Assembly: GCA_035506135.1 (NCBI GenBank)
Contig: DATJPY010000003.1
Location: 1 to 15,062, forward strand
DNA: 15,062 nt
DNA from: DATJPY01 sp035506135
GTDB lineage: Bacteria; Myxococcota_A; UBA9160; PR03
Reading direction: 5' to 3'
Under the pieces are notes generated by a model, which saw nothing but the letters and a program-made list of their open reading frames with translations, searched no databases and had not been told where the DNA came from. Numbering within the stretch: position 1 is the stretch's first letter; each line of letters starts with the position of its first letter. Position numbers and translations under genes: made by a program. Positions 6,864 to 13,845 of this stretch are shown one piece after another.

Positions 6864-8444
6864 CTAGAGCTCCACGAGCTGCATCGACATGACGTGCGGC
6901 AGGTTGCGCAGGCGCTCCATCACGGCCGCGCTCGGCGCCGAGTCGACGTTGACCAGCATCGCCGCCTCGTGGCGATGGCGGTGGAGCGCGAGCTGCATGC
7001 GCGAGATGTTGACGCCCGCCTCGCCCAGCACGGTGCCCACCGCCCCGACGACGCCCGGTCGGTCGTGGTTGTGGAGCAGCAGGCAGAAGCCCTCCGGGAG
7101 CGCCTCGAGCATGAAGTCGTCGAGCCGCACGATGCGCGGCTGCGTGCCCTGGAAGATGGCGCCGGCGATCAGGCGGTCGACGCAGCCGCGCACCCGCGTC
7201 GTGATGGTGCTCGCGAAGTCCTGCGTGCGGCTCGACTTCGACTCGACCACCCGGATGCCGTGCTCGCGGGCCACGACCGGCGCGTTCACCATGTTCACGT
7301 GCTCGGTCACCGTCTCGAGCAGGCCCTTCAGCACCGCCACCGTGATCGGCGCGACGCGCAGGTCGGCCACCTCGCCCGCGTACTCGATCTCGATCTCGTC
7401 GACCTTTCCGGGGCAGAGCTGGCCCTGGAAGCGGCCGAGCTTCTCGCCGAGGATCACGTAGGGCCGGATCTGGGCCAGCACCTCCGGCGACACCGAGGGG
7501 ACGTTGACGCCGTTTCGGATCACCCCCGAGAGCAGGTAGTCGCGCACCTGCTCGGCCACCTGGATCGCGACGTTGAGCTGCGCCTGCTCGGTCGAGGCTC
7601 CGAGGTGCGGCGTGCACACGACGCGCGGGTGGCGCACCAGGGGGTGGTCGGCCGGCGGCGGCTCCTGCTCGAAGACGTCGAGCGCGGCGCCGCCCACCTG
7701 TCCGCTCTCGAGCGCCGCCAGCAGCGCCTTCTCGTCGACGATTCCGCCGCGCGCGGCGTTGATCACCAGCACGCCGCGCCGGCACTTCGCGAAGGCGGCG
7801 GCGCCGAGCAGGCCCGTCGTCTCCTTGGTCTTGGGCACGTGCACGGTGATCGCGTCGGCGCGGGTCAGGAGGTCGTCGAGCGGGACGAGGTCGACGTCGA
7901 GCTTGCCCGCCACGTCGCCCGGCAGGTGCGGGTCGTAGCCGACCACCCGCATCCCGAGCCCCTGGGCGAGGCGCGCCACCACCCGCCCGATGTTGCCGAG
8001 CCCGATCACGCCGAGCGTCCGATCGCAGAGCTCCGTACCGGTGAAGGCGCTCTTCTCCCACTTGCCCTGCTTCATCGAGGCGGTGGCCTGCGGGACGTGC
8101 CGCGCCAGCGAGACGAGGAGCGCGATCGCGTGCTCCGCCGTCGTCACGTTGTTGCCCGACGGGGTGTTGACCACGACGACGCCGCGCTCGGTCGCCGCCG
8201 CGACGTCGACGTTGTCGACGCCGATCCCGGCGCGCCCGACCACCCGCAGCTTCTCCGCCGCCTCCAGCACGGCGCGCGTGACCTTGGTGCCGCTGCGGAT
8301 CACGAGGCCCTCGGCATCCCGGATCCGCTCGAGCAGCGCGGCGGGGGCCAGATCCGGGGCGTAGTCGACCTCGATGCCGCGGGCCTGCTGGAGGATCTCG
8401 AGTCCCTGCGGAGCCAGGCTGTCGCTGACGAGGACGCGGGCCAT
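6864..8444 (-). CDS. serA: D-3-phosphoglycerate dehydrogenase, long (ASB + ACT domain) form
   Basis: A 526-aa SerA of the long type found in many bacteria. It oxidises 3-phosphoglycerate with NAD+, the first step of serine synthesis. The N-terminal substrate/nucleotide domains (1-~310) contain RAGIGVDNVD, the Rossmann GLGNIG (148-153), and the catalytic set Arg232 (NAARGGIVDE), Glu261 (VFEQEPP) and His280 (CTPHLGAST). An intervening ASB-type domain occupies about 320-450. A C-terminal ACT domain begins near 450 (PEGFCLLLHNHDRPGVVGAV), which in this family binds serine for feedback inhibition; that control is expected, not shown. ATG 8444 has a strong GGAGGG 6 nt upstream. It is the first gene of the serA-purA-mla run and diverges from the haloperoxidase gene. 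Confidence 0.97.
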   Translation of the reverse strand: MARVLVSDSLAPQGLEILQQARGIEVDYAPDLAPAALLERIRDAEGLVIRSGTKVTRAVLEAAEKLRVVGRAGIGVDNVDVAAATERGVVVVNTPSGNNVTTAEHAIALLVSLARHVPQATASMKQGKWEKSAFTGTELCDRTLGVIGLGNIGRVVARLAQGLGMRVVGYDPHLPGDVAGKLDVDLVPLDDLLTRADAITVHVPKTKETTGLLGAAAFAKCRRGVLVINAARGGIVDEKALLAALESGQVGGAALDVFEQEPPPADHPLVRHPRVVCTPHLGASTEQAQLNVAIQVAEQVRDYLLSGVIRNGVNVPSVSPEVLAQIRPYVILGEKLGRFQGQLCPGKVDEIEIEYAGEVADLRVAPITVAVLKGLLETVTEHVNMVNAPVVAREHGIRVVESKSSRTQDFASTITTRVRGCVDRLIAGAIFQGTQPRIVRLDDFMLEALPEGFCLLLHNHDRPGVVGAVGTVLGEAGVNISRMQLALHRHRHEAAMLVNVDSAPSAAVMERLRNLPHVMSMQLVEL

Positions 8445-8450
8445 GCGTGT

Positions 8451-8456
8451 CCCTCC
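8451..8456 (-). promoter_or_regulatory. serA ribosome binding site
   Basis: GGAGGG on the minus strand, separated by 6 nt from the serA ATG at 8444. It is among the strongest Shine-Dalgarno sequences in this window and fixes the serA start. Confidence 0.8.
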
Positions 8457-8495
8457 GGCGCGTCTCGGACGGCCGTACGAGAGGGCCTCAAGTCG

Positions 8496-8509
8496 CCGGG
8501 ATATCTCGG
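8496..8509. promoter_or_regulatory. Near-perfect 14-bp palindrome upstream of serA (possible operator)
   Basis: CCGGGATATCTCGG reads the same on both strands except for one G/T pair and is centred on GATATC. It lies 52 bp upstream of the serA start codon, in the 215-bp divergent gap that otherwise shows no gene. The AT core in very GC-rich DNA makes it a plausible operator or part of a promoter, but no regulator family is recognised. Confidence 0.3.
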
Positions 8510-8571
8510 AAATCGGTACGGCGGGAAGGCATTGTGGCGGAGCGCCCGGGGGGTGTCAACGGCGCCCGCGG

Positions 8572-8585
8572 CCGCGACGTCGCGG
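8572..8585. promoter_or_regulatory. Perfect 14-bp palindrome in the serA/haloperoxidase divergent gap
   Basis: CCGCGACGTCGCGG is a perfect 14-bp inverted repeat without spacer, 75 bp before the haloperoxidase start and about 130 bp upstream of serA. It could be an operator shared by the divergent genes or simply GC-rich self-complementarity; no named binding-site consensus is matched. Confidence 0.3.
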
Positions 8586-8659
8586 TGCGCTCCGATGGCG
8601 ACCGTGGGGCTCCACCCATAAGCTAGGGCGAGGACGGGGAGTGGGACCTGCGAGCTCCG

Positions 8660-10189
8660 ATGCGGCCCTGGCGGCGGATCGCTCCCGTTCTGATGTTGGC
8701 CGCGCTCGGCCCGTCCGCCGAGGCGCCGGCGGCCGGCTTCAGCGGCGGCGTGCACGAGGCGCTCGGGCCGCGCTTCGGCTCGGCCCCTCAGGGCCCGGGC
8801 GCCCTGCGCCGGCCGCGGCACGGCCCCGCAGCCGCGAGCTGGATCCAGCACTGGAGCGAGATCGCGCTCGACGCCACCGGGCTCGACCACACTCCGGTCG
8901 CGCCCGGCGAGGACCGGGTCTTCGGCGAGCAGCTCGGACCGGGCCGCTCGAGCCGCGCGATGGCCATCGTGCACCTCTCGATCTTCGAGGCGGTCGAGGC
9001 GATCTCCGGTCGCTACCAGAGCTACGCCGGCCTCGCGCGCGCGCGCCCGGGCACCTCGGTCCGCGCGGCGGTCGCGCAGGCCGCGCACGACGCCCTCGCC
9101 GCGCTGTATCCCTCCCAGGCGGCGAGCTTCGACGCGCGCCTCGCCGAGGACCTGCAGCGGATCCCGGAGGGCCGCGCGAAGGCGCAAGGGCTCGCTCTCG
9201 GTCGAGGCGCGGCGGCCGCGATCCTCGCGCTGCGCGCGGGCGACGGCTCGGAGCGCGCCGAGCCGCGCGTCGGCGTCGACTTCATCCCGGGCAACGCGCC
9301 CGGAGACTGGCGCCAGGATCCGATCTCCCAGATGCCGCTCGCACTCGGCGCCTACTGGGGTGAGGTGCGGCCGTTCGTGCTGGCCTCCGCCGACCAGTTC
9401 CGCCCGCCGCCCCCTCCCGGGCTCGACAGCGCGGAGTACACCGCGGCGTTCGACGAGGTGCAGGGCCTCGGCGGCGACGGGGTCGTGACCCCGACCGAGC
9501 GCACCGCCGAGCAGACGCAGATCGGGATCTACTGGGCGTACGACGCGACGCCGAGCCTGTGCGCACCGCCGCGCCTCTACAACCAGATCGCGACACAGAT
9601 CGCGGATCAGATGGGCTCGGACGCCGACGAGCTGGCGCGGGTGCTCGCGCTCGTGAACGTGGCGATGGCGGACGCCGGGATCGCGGTCTGGGAGGCGAAG
9701 TACCACTACGGTTTCTGGCGCCCGGTGACCGGGATCCGCGAGTCCGACCCCGGGACCGGGCCGACCGGCGAGGGCGACGGCAACCCCGACACGCACGGCG
9801 ATCCGACCTTCTCGCCGCTCGGTGCGCCCGCGAGCAATTTGCAGGGACCCGACTTCACGCCTCCCTTCCCCGCGTATCCCTCGGGCCACGCCGGCCTCGG
9901 CGGAGCGCTCTTTGAGACGCTGCGCCGCGTCTACCGCACCGACGACATCGCCTTCACCTTCGTGTCGGACGAGTTCGACGGCATGACGCGGGACGACCAC
10001 GGCGACGTGCGCCCGCTCCTGCCGCGCAGCTTCTCGTCCCTCTCGCAGGCCGAGGAGGAGAACGGCCAGAGCCGCATCTACCTCGGGATCCACTGGGCGT
10101 TCGACAAGTCCGAGGGGATCGCGCTCGGCCAGCGCGTGGCCGACTACGTCTTCGCCCACGCGTTCCGGCCGCGCCACAGCGGCTGGTGA
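8660..10189 (+). CDS. Exported vanadium-dependent haloperoxidase / PAP2-superfamily protein
   Basis: A 509-aa protein with an N-terminal export signal (RR at 5-6, hydrophobic 7-18, Ala-rich probable cleavage near 21-26). The C-terminal half carries the vanadate/phosphate site of the haloperoxidase-acid phosphatase superfamily: Lys347 and Arg354 in KYHYGFWRP, PSGH with His410, and Arg472 and His478 in SRIYLGIHW. The spacings K-to-R of 7 and R-to-H of 6 match fungal vanadium chloroperoxidase (Lys353/Arg360, Arg490/His496). The 340-residue N-terminal part is helical and typical of bacterial vanadium-haloperoxidase homologues. Members bind vanadate and oxidise halides with peroxide, or act as phosphatases; halide preference cannot be read here. 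It stands alone: divergent from serA, with a 60-bp gap to the next gene. ATG 8660 lacks a close Shine-Dalgarno; GGGGAG lies about 18 nt upstream. Confidence 0.9.
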   Translation: MRPWRRIAPVLMLAALGPSAEAPAAGFSGGVHEALGPRFGSAPQGPGALRRPRHGPAAASWIQHWSEIALDATGLDHTPVAPGEDRVFGEQLGPGRSSRAMAIVHLSIFEAVEAISGRYQSYAGLARARPGTSVRAAVAQAAHDALAALYPSQAASFDARLAEDLQRIPEGRAKAQGLALGRGAAAAILALRAGDGSERAEPRVGVDFIPGNAPGDWRQDPISQMPLALGAYWGEVRPFVLASADQFRPPPPPGLDSAEYTAAFDEVQGLGGDGVVTPTERTAEQTQIGIYWAYDATPSLCAPPRLYNQIATQIADQMGSDADELARVLALVNVAMADAGIAVWEAKYHYGFWRPVTGIRESDPGTGPTGEGDGNPDTHGDPTFSPLGAPASNLQGPDFTPPFPAYPSGHAGLGGALFETLRRVYRTDDIAFTFVSDEFDGMTRDDHGDVRPLLPRSFSSLSQAEEENGQSRIYLGIHWAFDKSEGIALGQRVADYVFAHAFRPRHSGW

Positions 10190-10193
10190 CGGG

Positions 10194-10214
10194 CTCGCAC
10201 CGGACGTGTGCGGG
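10194..10214 (+). terminator. Possible stem-loop after the haloperoxidase gene
   Basis: CTCGCAC (10194-10200) can pair with GTGCGGG (10208-10214), one pair being G-U, around a 7-nt loop, 5 bp after the stop codon. There is no proper T-tract behind it, so intrinsic termination is uncertain. Its place in the only gap on this strand makes a transcript boundary reasonable. Confidence 0.3.
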
Positions 10215-10239
10215 TTCGCTAGCTTGCCACCTCGACCGC

Positions 10240-10248
10240 GGGAGGAGG
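10240..10248 (+). promoter_or_regulatory. Ribosome binding site of the enoyl-CoA hydratase gene
   Basis: GGGAGGAGG lies directly before the ATG at 10250, a strong Shine-Dalgarno with short spacing. It selects this start over any upstream one and suggests independent, efficient initiation of the first gene in the run leading to aroA. Confidence 0.7.
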
Positions 10249-10249
10249 C

Positions 10250-11041
10250 ATGTCGAGCGAAGCGCCGCCGGTGCTGTACGAGGTCGCCGGCCCCGTCGCG
10301 CGCCTCACCATCAACCGGCCCGAGGCGCGCAACGCGCTCTCCGCGGAGGTGATGGAGGGCCTGCTCTCGGCGTTCGATCGCGCGGGCGCCGATCCCGAGG
10401 TGCGCGTGCTGGTCCTGACCGGCGCGGGCGACAAGGCCTTCTGCGCGGGCGGCGATCTCGGCGGCCGCGGCTTTCTCCAGAAGGGCTTCGCCGAGCGCCA
10501 CCACGACCGCCGCACCTTCGCCGACCTGTTCCGCCGGCTGAACCGGCTCGGCAAGCCGGTGATCGCGCGCGTGCGCGGCCACTGTCTCGCGGGCGGCTTC
10601 GGCCTCGCGATCGGATGCGACCTGGTGGTGGCGAGCGACGACTCGTCCTTCGGCACGCCCGAGGTGCGCCGCGGCCTCATGCCGATGATGATCATGGCGA
10701 CGATCTTCCGGAACGTCGGCCGCAAGAAGGGCATGGAGCTGCTCCTCACGGGCGAGCGCATCTCGGCCGCCGAGGCTGAGCGGCTCGGGCTCATCAACTA
10801 CGCCGTACCCGCTGCCGAGCTCGACGCGAAGGTCGACGAGCTGGCCCGGCGGGTCGCGTCGATGTCGCCGGCGGTGGTGCGGCTCGGCCGCGACGCCTTC
10901 TACGCCATGTCCGACATGTCGTTCGATCAGGCCCTCGAGTACCTCCAGGCCATGCTGACCGTGAACCTCGGCACCGAGGATGCGGCGGAGGGCGTGCGCG
11001 CCTTCCTCGAGAAGCGCGAGCCGGTCTGGAAGGGCCGCTAG
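10250..11041 (+). CDS. Enoyl-CoA hydratase/isomerase (crotonase) family protein
   Basis: A 263-aa crotonase, full length for the family. It opens with the typical beta strand VARLTINRPEARNALS, has the CoA/oxyanion-hole segment AFCAGGDL (64-70) and the second oxyanion element AGGFGLAIGCDL (114-125), and ends with the C-terminal helices. Of the two catalytic acids in classical enoyl-CoA hydratase, the second is present (Glu138 in TPEVRRG), but the first (rat Glu144) is replaced by Gly118. Single-glutamate members include enoyl-CoA isomerases and other crotonases, so an isomerase or other acyl-CoA reaction is as likely as hydration. It begins a tight run: aroA starts 3 bp after its stop, although no metabolic link to aroA is obvious. 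Confidence 0.92.
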   Translation: MSSEAPPVLYEVAGPVARLTINRPEARNALSAEVMEGLLSAFDRAGADPEVRVLVLTGAGDKAFCAGGDLGGRGFLQKGFAERHHDRRTFADLFRRLNRLGKPVIARVRGHCLAGGFGLAIGCDLVVASDDSSFGTPEVRRGLMPMMIMATIFRNVGRKKGMELLLTGERISAAEAERLGLINYAVPAAELDAKVDELARRVASMSPAVVRLGRDAFYAMSDMSFDQALEYLQAMLTVNLGTEDAAEGVRAFLEKREPVWKGR

Positions 11042-11044
11042 CCA

Positions 11045-12310
11045 ATGTACCCCGAGCGGATCGAGATCCGGCCGCGCGGCCCGCTCGATGCGCGCGTGCG
11101 GGTGCCCGGCTCGAAGAGCATCACCAACCGCGCGGTGCTGGCCGCCGCGCTCGCGCGCGGCGAGAGCCGGCTCGAGGGCGCGCTCCGGAGCGACGACACC
11201 GACGCGATGCGCGTCGCGCTCGGCGCGCTCGGCGTCGCGATCGAGGCGCATGGCACGAGCTGGACCGTGCGCGGCACCGGCGGCAAGCTCGCCGCGCCGA
11301 AGGGGAAGCTCGACGCGCGCGCATCGGGCACCACCGCGCGCTTCCTCACCGCAGCGGCGGCGCTCGCGGACGGCCCGGTCGAGATCGACGGCACGCCGCG
11401 CATGCGCGAGCGGCCGATCGACGACCTCGCCCGCGCGCTCCGCGCCCTCGGCGCCGAGGTGGAGGTGCTCGGGCGCGGCGGCTGCCCGCCGCTTCGCGTC
11501 GCGGGCGGCGGCCTGCGCGGCGGGCGCGCGCCGATCGACGCGCGGCGCTCGAGCCAGTTCGTGACGGCGGTGCTCCTGGCGGCGCCCTGCGCGCGCGAGG
11601 ACGTGGTGCTCGAGCCCGTGGACGGCGTGGTGGTGTCGCGCCCCTACGTCGACCTCACGCTCGCGGTGATGCGGAGCTTCGGCGCCGACGCGGGTTGGGT
11701 CGGCCCCGCGCTGCGCGTCGCCGGCGGGACCGGCTATCGCGCGCGCGTCTACGCCGTCGAGCCGGACGCCTCCGCAGCCGCCTACCCGTTCGCCGCCGCC
11801 GCCATCGCGGGCGGCCGGGTGCGGGTCGAGGGGCTGCCGCGCGACTCGCTGCAGGCCGACCTCGGCCTCCTCGACGTGCTCGAGCGCATGGGCTGCGCGG
11901 TCGAGCGCGGGCCCGATGCGATCGAGGTGCGCGGCGGGCGACTCGTCGGCGTCGACGTCGACATGAACGCGATGCCCGACGCGGCGCTCGCGCTCGCGGT
12001 GGTGGCGCTCTTCGCCGAGGGCCCGACGCACATCCGCAACGTCGCGAACCTCAGGATCAAGGAGACCGACCGGCTGGCCGCGCTCGAGCGCGAGCTCGGG
12101 CGGCTCGGCGCGCGGGCGCGGGCGAGCGCGGACGGGCTCACCATCGAGCCGGGCCCGCTGCGGGGCGCCGAGATCGAGACCTACGACGACCACCGCATGG
12201 CGATGGCCTTCGCGCTGGCCGGGCTGCGCGTGCCGGGCGTAGTGATCCGCGAGCCGGGCTGCGTCGCCAAGACCTGGCCGAATTACTTCGAGGCGCTCGA
12301 GCGTCTATGA
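11045..12310 (+). CDS. aroA: 3-phosphoshikimate 1-carboxyvinyltransferase (EPSP synthase)
   Basis: A 421-aa AroA, full length. It transfers the enolpyruvyl group of PEP to shikimate 3-phosphate, the sixth step of chorismate synthesis, in the cytosol. Substrate-binding blocks are visible: PGSKSITNRA (21-30, with Lys24, Ser25, Arg29), ASGTTARFL (93-101), RSSQFVTA (168-175), EPDASAAAYP (239-248), catalytic MPDAALAL with Asp312, NLRIKETDRL (335-344) and DDHRMAMAFA. SSQ in the fourth block is like the E. coli-type enzymes, unlike the SAQ-K block of CP4-type enzymes. It follows the crotonase gene by 3 bp with no strong Shine-Dalgarno, so translation is probably coupled. The ABC ATPase gene begins 4 bp after its stop. 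Confidence 0.97.
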   Translation: MYPERIEIRPRGPLDARVRVPGSKSITNRAVLAAALARGESRLEGALRSDDTDAMRVALGALGVAIEAHGTSWTVRGTGGKLAAPKGKLDARASGTTARFLTAAAALADGPVEIDGTPRMRERPIDDLARALRALGAEVEVLGRGGCPPLRVAGGGLRGGRAPIDARRSSQFVTAVLLAAPCAREDVVLEPVDGVVVSRPYVDLTLAVMRSFGADAGWVGPALRVAGGTGYRARVYAVEPDASAAAYPFAAAAIAGGRVRVEGLPRDSLQADLGLLDVLERMGCAVERGPDAIEVRGGRLVGVDVDMNAMPDAALALAVVALFAEGPTHIRNVANLRIKETDRLAALERELGRLGARARASADGLTIEPGPLRGAEIETYDDHRMAMAFALAGLRVPGVVIREPGCVAKTWPNYFEALERL

Positions 12311-12314
12311 AGCG

Positions 12315-13058
12315 GTGGTGCAGCGCGCGGTGAGCGAGCGGGCGGTGCAGGGCGTCGCGGTGGAGGCGGAGGCGCTCACGCGGCGCTTCGGCGAGCGGGT
12401 CGCGCTCGACGGCGTCGACCTGGCGATCGCAGCCGGCGAGTCGTTCGGGCTGCTCGGCGCCAACGGCGCCGGCAAGACCACCTTCATCCGGCTGGTCACC
12501 GGCTACCTGATCCCGACCCGCGGCCGGGTGCGCGTCGGCGGGCGCTCGCCCGAGAGCGAGCCCCGCGCGGTGCACGCGCAGCTCGGCTTCGTCGCCGAGA
12601 CCTCGCGCCTCTATCCGGAGCTCCGCGTGCGCGGCTTCCTGCGCTTCGCTGGCGGCGCGCGCGGGCTCGCCGGGGCGGCGCTCGAGGCGGCGATCGCACG
12701 CACGCTCGCCCGCTTCCAGCTCGAGGAGGTCGCCGGGCGCCTGATCGGCCACCTCTCGAAGGGCTACCAGCAGCGCGTGTCGCTGGCGCAGGCGTTCCTG
12801 CACGAGCCGGCGCTGCTGATCGCCGACGAGCCCACGAGCGGCCTCGATCCCGTGCAGCAGGCGGAGGTACGGAGGCTGCTCTGCGAGGCCGCGGGCTCGC
12901 GCACCCTACTCGTCTGCACCCACGACCTCGCCGAGGCGCGCGTGCTGACCCAGCGGGTCGCGGTGCTGCGCGCCGGGCGGGTGGTGGCGCTCGGGCCGAC
13001 GGCCGAGGTGCTCGGCGGGTCCGATCCGCTCGCGCTCTTCCGCGAGGCGCGCGCATGA
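12315..13058 (+). CDS. ABC transporter ATPase, GldA-like (ABC-2 export type)
   Basis: A 247-aa ABC ATPase from GTG 12315; GTG at 12318 and 12330 are alternatives and no Shine-Dalgarno decides. Motifs are Walker A GANGAGKTT (48-56), the Q-loop region GFVAETSRLYPEL (91-103, with Glu where many ABC ATPases have Gln, as in GldA/NatA-like proteins), signature LSKGYQQR (147-154), Walker B ALLIADEP (166-173), TSGLDP and switch His in CTHDLAEA. It pairs with the permease that overlaps its stop by 4 bp (13055-13058) and with the GldG-like gene after it. In Bacteroidetes GldA/F/G belong to gliding machinery; outside that group the same set is a general ABC-2-type exporter of unknown substrate, and no gliding role is claimed. 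Confidence 0.93.
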   Translation: MVQRAVSERAVQGVAVEAEALTRRFGERVALDGVDLAIAAGESFGLLGANGAGKTTFIRLVTGYLIPTRGRVRVGGRSPESEPRAVHAQLGFVAETSRLYPELRVRGFLRFAGGARGLAGAALEAAIARTLARFQLEEVAGRLIGHLSKGYQQRVSLAQAFLHEPALLIADEPTSGLDPVQQAEVRRLLCEAAGSRTLLVCTHDLAEARVLTQRVAVLRAGRVVALGPTAEVLGGSDPLALFREARA

Positions 13059-13843
13059 CGCCGCTCCGAGCGATGCTGCGCAAGGAGCTGGCCGTTCTCT
13101 TCGGCTCGCCGCTCGCATGGCTCACGCTCACGGGCGTCGGCCTGGTGTCGGCGCTCCTCTTCTTCGACAACCTTCGCGTCTACAACCAGATCCTCTTCCT
13201 CTACGCCAGCACCACGATGGGAGGGTTCGACACCGACACGATCCCGACCTACGTGAACCTGCGCGACCAGGTGTTCCTGCCCGTGATGGAGACGCTCGCG
13301 CTCACGCTGGTCGGCCTGGTGCCGCTGGTGACGATGCGGGTCTTCGCCGAGGAGCGGGCGCGCGGCACCGACGAGCTGCTCGCCACCACGCTGCTGACCC
13401 CGGGCCAGATCGCGGCGGGCAAGTTCGCGGCGACCTTCCTGTTCGTCGCGGCGATGATGGCGCTCTCCTTCGTCTACCCCGCCGCGTCGATCGTGCGGTC
13501 GCACCTCGGGCTCCCCCATCTGCTCGCGGTCTACCTCGGGCTCTTCGCGTTCGCGATCGCGCTCGCCTCGATCGGGCTCGCCTGCTCGGCCTTCACCGAG
13601 AGCCAGCTCCTCGCGGCCATCTCGGCCTACGCGATCGCCTTCGTGATGTACGACTTCCGCTGGCTGGCGCAGTTCCTGCCCGAAGGCGCCATGCGCTGGA
13701 TCGACCCGCTCTCGCTGCACCCGCGCTTCGGCGCGTTCGCCGAGGGGCTGGTGCGGCCGGCGGACCTCGCGTACTTCGCGGGCTACGTGCTGGTGGCGTT
13801 TGCGCTGGCGCGGCTGGCGCTCGACGCGAGGCGGGCGCGCTAG
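13055..13843 (+). CDS. ABC-2-type permease, GldF-like
   Basis: A 262-aa inner-membrane protein. Hydrophobic segments lie at about 17-37, 77-95, 125-146, 154-178, 183-200 and 238-257, giving the six helices expected of an ABC-2 permease. The cytoplasmic block MRVFAEERARGTDELLATTLLTPGQIAAGKF (94-124) is the family signature: AEE, GT-x-ELL, then P and GKF. It starts with ATG overlapping the ATPase stop (ATGA), so the two are probably translated in fixed ratio. With the preceding ATPase and the following GldG-like protein it would form one exporter. Substrate unknown. Confidence 0.93.
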   Translation: MTPLRAMLRKELAVLFGSPLAWLTLTGVGLVSALLFFDNLRVYNQILFLYASTTMGGFDTDTIPTYVNLRDQVFLPVMETLALTLVGLVPLVTMRVFAEERARGTDELLATTLLTPGQIAAGKFAATFLFVAAMMALSFVYPAASIVRSHLGLPHLLAVYLGLFAFAIALASIGLACSAFTESQLLAAISAYAIAFVMYDFRWLAQFLPEGAMRWIDPLSLHPRFGAFAEGLVRPADLAYFAGYVLVAFALARLALDARRAR

Positions 13844-13845
13844 CC

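Noticed and set aside
6862..8061. Possible N-terminal fusion to PurA, since the purA frame stays open far upstream
   Set aside because: The extension is out of frame with serA, lies wholly inside it and resembles nothing; PurA homology begins exactly at GTG 6861, which has a spaced GGAG.
6894..8621. 575-codon plus-strand open frame opposite serA
   Set aside because: serA is unmistakable on the other strand; this frame is low-complexity RHDLV-rich shadow sequence.
8300..12193. Very long minus-strand open frame (about 1300 codons) opposite the haloperoxidase, crotonase and aroA genes
   Set aside because: It is antisense to three genes with clear catalytic motifs, is rich in Arg, Ala, Gly and His without recognisable domains, and arises from G/C-biased third codon positions.
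12764..13720. Minus-strand open frame opposite the ABC ATPase and permease
   Set aside because: It opposes overlapping transporter genes with conserved motifs and is biased shadow sequence.
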